NCBI RefSeq assembly: GCF_003051085.1
Contig: NZ_QAOM01000001.1
Location: 1-64,000 of the forward strand
Direction of reading: 5' to 3'
Length of the DNA stretch: 64,000 nucleotides
Origin: Trichococcus patagoniensis
GTDB lineage: Bacteria > Bacillota > Bacilli > Lactobacillales > Aerococcaceae
This document shows positions 61,633 through 64,000 of this stretch, piece after piece. Under the pieces are notes generated by a model. The model saw nothing but the letters and a program-made list of their open reading frames with translations, did no database searches and was not told where the DNA came from. Each line of letters begins with the position of its first letter. Within the stretch, counting starts at the first letter, position 1. Position numbers and translations under genes: made by a program.

Positions 61633-62640
61633 ATGTATTTTGTGGATAATCAAGGACAGCTGGATCCTAGCGTAAATATTGCCTTGGAGACATTTTTATT
61701 GAAGGAAAAAATCTTCGATGAGCCAATCCTATTGTTCTATATCAATGAGCCGTCGATCATCATCGGCCGCAACCAGAATACGATCGAAGAAATCAATGCG
61801 GACTATGTCGAAGCAAATAAGCTACACATTGTCCGCCGTATGTCCGGGGGCGGTGCAGTGTACCACGATTTGGGGAACTTCTCTTTCTGCTTCATCACGA
61901 AGGATGACGGTGATTCATTCCGCGATTTCGGGAAATTCACAAAACCGGTCATTTCCTTTTTGCACAGCGTAGGCGTAAAAGAAGCTGAATTAAAAGGCAG
62001 AAACGATTTGGTCATCGGAGAGAAAAAATTCTCGGGGAATGCCATGTATGCGACAAACGGAAGGATGACCGCCCATGGGACGATCCTATTCGATTCCGAT
62101 CTGGATGCCGTAACCGGCGCATTGAAACCACGCAAAGAGAAAATCGAATCGAAAGGCATCAAGTCGATCCGCAGCCGCGTGACCAACATCAAACCTTTTG
62201 TTGATGAGGCTTATCAAAACCTGACTACGGAAGAATTCCGCGATTTGATGTTGTTGTCGATTTTTGATGTCGAGACGCGTGAGGAAGTAAAAGAATACCA
62301 TTTGACCGATGAGGATTGGAAACGCGTTTATGAAATCCGCGAAGAGTACTTCGGCAACTGGGATTGGAATTACGGCAAATCACCCAAATTCGAGATCCAA
62401 AAACATCATCGTTTTCCGATCGGATCCATTGAAGTCCGCTTGAACGTGGAGGATGGGCATATCCAACAGCTGAAGGTTTTTGGAGATTTCTTTGGACTGG
62501 GAGAAATCAAAGATGTTGAGGATGCTTTTATCGGTGTCAAATATGCCAAAGAGGATATCCTGGCTAAATTGAATGAACTTGACATCAAAAAATATTTCGG
62601 CAATGTGACAGCGGAAGAATTGCTTGAAGAATTGTACTGA
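61633..62640 (+). CDS. lplJ: Lipoate--protein ligase
   Basis: A 335-residue enzyme that adenylates free lipoate and attaches it to lipoyl domains of 2-oxoacid dehydrogenases or GcvH. Motifs: GRNQNTIEEIN (~41-51), the lipoate-binding RRMSGGGAVYHDLGN (~71-85) and KKFSGNAMYATNGRMTAHGTILFD (~136-158) with the catalytic Lys region, plus a C-terminal accessory domain (~250-335). ATG 61633 follows GGGAGAG. It shares a direction with the MBL gene and ends at a strong terminator. No lipoyl-using complex is encoded in the window. Confidence 0.95.
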   Translation: MYFVDNQGQLDPSVNIALETFLLKEKIFDEPILLFYINEPSIIIGRNQNTIEEINADYVEANKLHIVRRMSGGGAVYHDLGNFSFCFITKDDGDSFRDFGKFTKPVISFLHSVGVKEAELKGRNDLVIGEKKFSGNAMYATNGRMTAHGTILFDSDLDAVTGALKPRKEKIESKGIKSIRSRVTNIKPFVDEAYQNLTTEEFRDLMLLSIFDVETREEVKEYHLTDEDWKRVYEIREEYFGNWDWNYGKSPKFEIQKHHRFPIGSIEVRLNVEDGHIQQLKVFGDFFGLGEIKDVEDAFIGVKYAKEDILAKLNELDIKKYFGNVTAEELLEELY

Positions 62641-62647
62641 TAAAGAA

Positions 62648-62680
62648 AGAGAAGCCCCGCAACTAGCGGAGCTTCTCTTT
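62648..62680 (+). terminator. Rho-independent terminator of lplJ
   Basis: Stem AGAGAAGCCCCGC / GCGGAGCTTCTCT with a five-base loop and TTTT. Confidence 0.88.
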
Positions 62681-62691
62681 TGCATCTTTAT

Positions 62692-62716
62692 GGCTGAACA
62701 ACCCGTTCAGCATTTC
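62692..62716. repeat. GCTGAAC-GTTCAGC hairpin
   Basis: GGCTGAAC-AACC-CGTTCAGC followed by ATTTCC. Near-identical hairpins lie at 50273-50297 and 50770-50795. It sits 21 bases before R1 copy C. Confidence 0.6.
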
Positions 62717-62736
62717 CTTGATCGAATTTAATGGCT

Positions 62737-62852
62737 AGCGGTCCAAGCCTGCCTCTCGGAAATTAGATAAATCTGACCCATTGCGCTCTACGATGCTCAT
62801 TCAGGGCCAGATTTCCTAAATTTCTTTCGAGGCAGAACGGGCTTGTACCGCT
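62737..62852. repeat. Foldback repeat family R1, copy C
   Basis: A 116-bp imperfect palindrome, about 97% identical to copy A (34919-35034). It has the same arms (AGCGGTCCAAGCC, GGCTTGTACCGCT) and the same inner blocks. It lies between convergent lplJ and trpS, immediately beyond the trpS stop. Confidence 0.8.
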
Positions 62853-62859
62853 TTTCTTA

Positions 62860-63867
<1,008 letters not shown>

Positions 63868-64000
63868 TTAAGTACGTCACTTTTCATTATAACGCAAATC
63901 GGGTTTGTATTCACGATTTAATTCTGGTGCACAAAGTCGGATGATTGCGGAGGGAATGGAAGCGTTTTTAAAATATAGACTGAATTCGGAAAAAAATAAT

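Overview
The window looks like a chromosomal segment of a low-to-moderate GC Firmicute of the order Lactobacillales, most likely a Carnobacteriaceae member such as Trichococcus. This is inferred from the gene set (EcsAB next to a divergent HIT gene, YheA-YhaO-YhaN-YhaM next to PrsA, YtmP-TrmB-YtoP-YtpP-YtpR, PolA-MutM-CoaE-NrdR-DnaB-DnaI, InfC-RpmI-RplT-YsdC), from Firmicute expression signals (strong Shine-Dalgarno sites, GTG/TTG starts, T-box, L20 leader) and from protein style. No species is proven.

Layout. 1-1320: the 3' end of a 5S rRNA and twelve tRNA genes (Asn, Ser, Glu, Val, Asp, Phe, Tyr, Trp, His, Gln, Cys, Leu), none with an encoded CCA, closed by a terminator. 1.3-11.4 kb: accessory sugar region. 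It holds an acetyltransferase, an RpiR-type regulator divergent from a beta-glucoside PTS (EIIBCA) and a GH1 6-phospho-beta-glucosidase, then two paralogous MerR regulators, a short-chain dehydrogenase, a decayed dxs-like gene and a second GH1 enzyme. Three promoters here carry the same MerR-type operator in the same register, which suggests a small local regulon. 11.4-15.1 kb: a YhgE/Pip membrane protein with its Rrf2 regulator, and Hsp20. 15.3-31.6 kb: RNA modification (RlmA-like, QueG, TrmL), a phosphohexomutase, a CNNM/CorC-type membrane protein behind a long leader, a class A PBP, the YlbF-YhaO-YhaN-YhaM block, PrsA and a MarR regulator. 31.6-42.2 kb: YtxH, HIT, EcsAB, YtmP, TrmB, a PepSY-like protein, an M42 peptidase, thioredoxin, YtpR, an unknown 231-residue protein and MurC. 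42.5-50.3 kb: a hotdog-fold protein, then the DNA replication/repair run polA-mutM-coaE-nrdR-dnaB-dnaI. 50.3-64 kb: a T-box-controlled thrS, an M20 amidohydrolase, the folate operon folE-folP-folB-folK, the infC-rpmI-rplT operon with an L20 leader, an M42 peptidase, a protoporphyrinogen-oxidase-like flavoprotein, an MBL hydrolase, a lipoate ligase and trpS.

The most unusual content lies between genes. There are two families of dispersed foldback repeats. Family R1 has three 114-116 bp copies, with covarying stem bases in one copy. Family F2 has two copies built as direct repeats around a hairpin. There is also a 104-bp tandem array in which every unit holds three palindromes including a terminator-like hairpin, flanked by near-identical terminators. 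Other points of note are an AUA start codon for infC, two structured leaders without an assigned class, and an out-of-frame internal deletion in the dxs-like gene. No CRISPR array, prophage or insertion sequence was seen.
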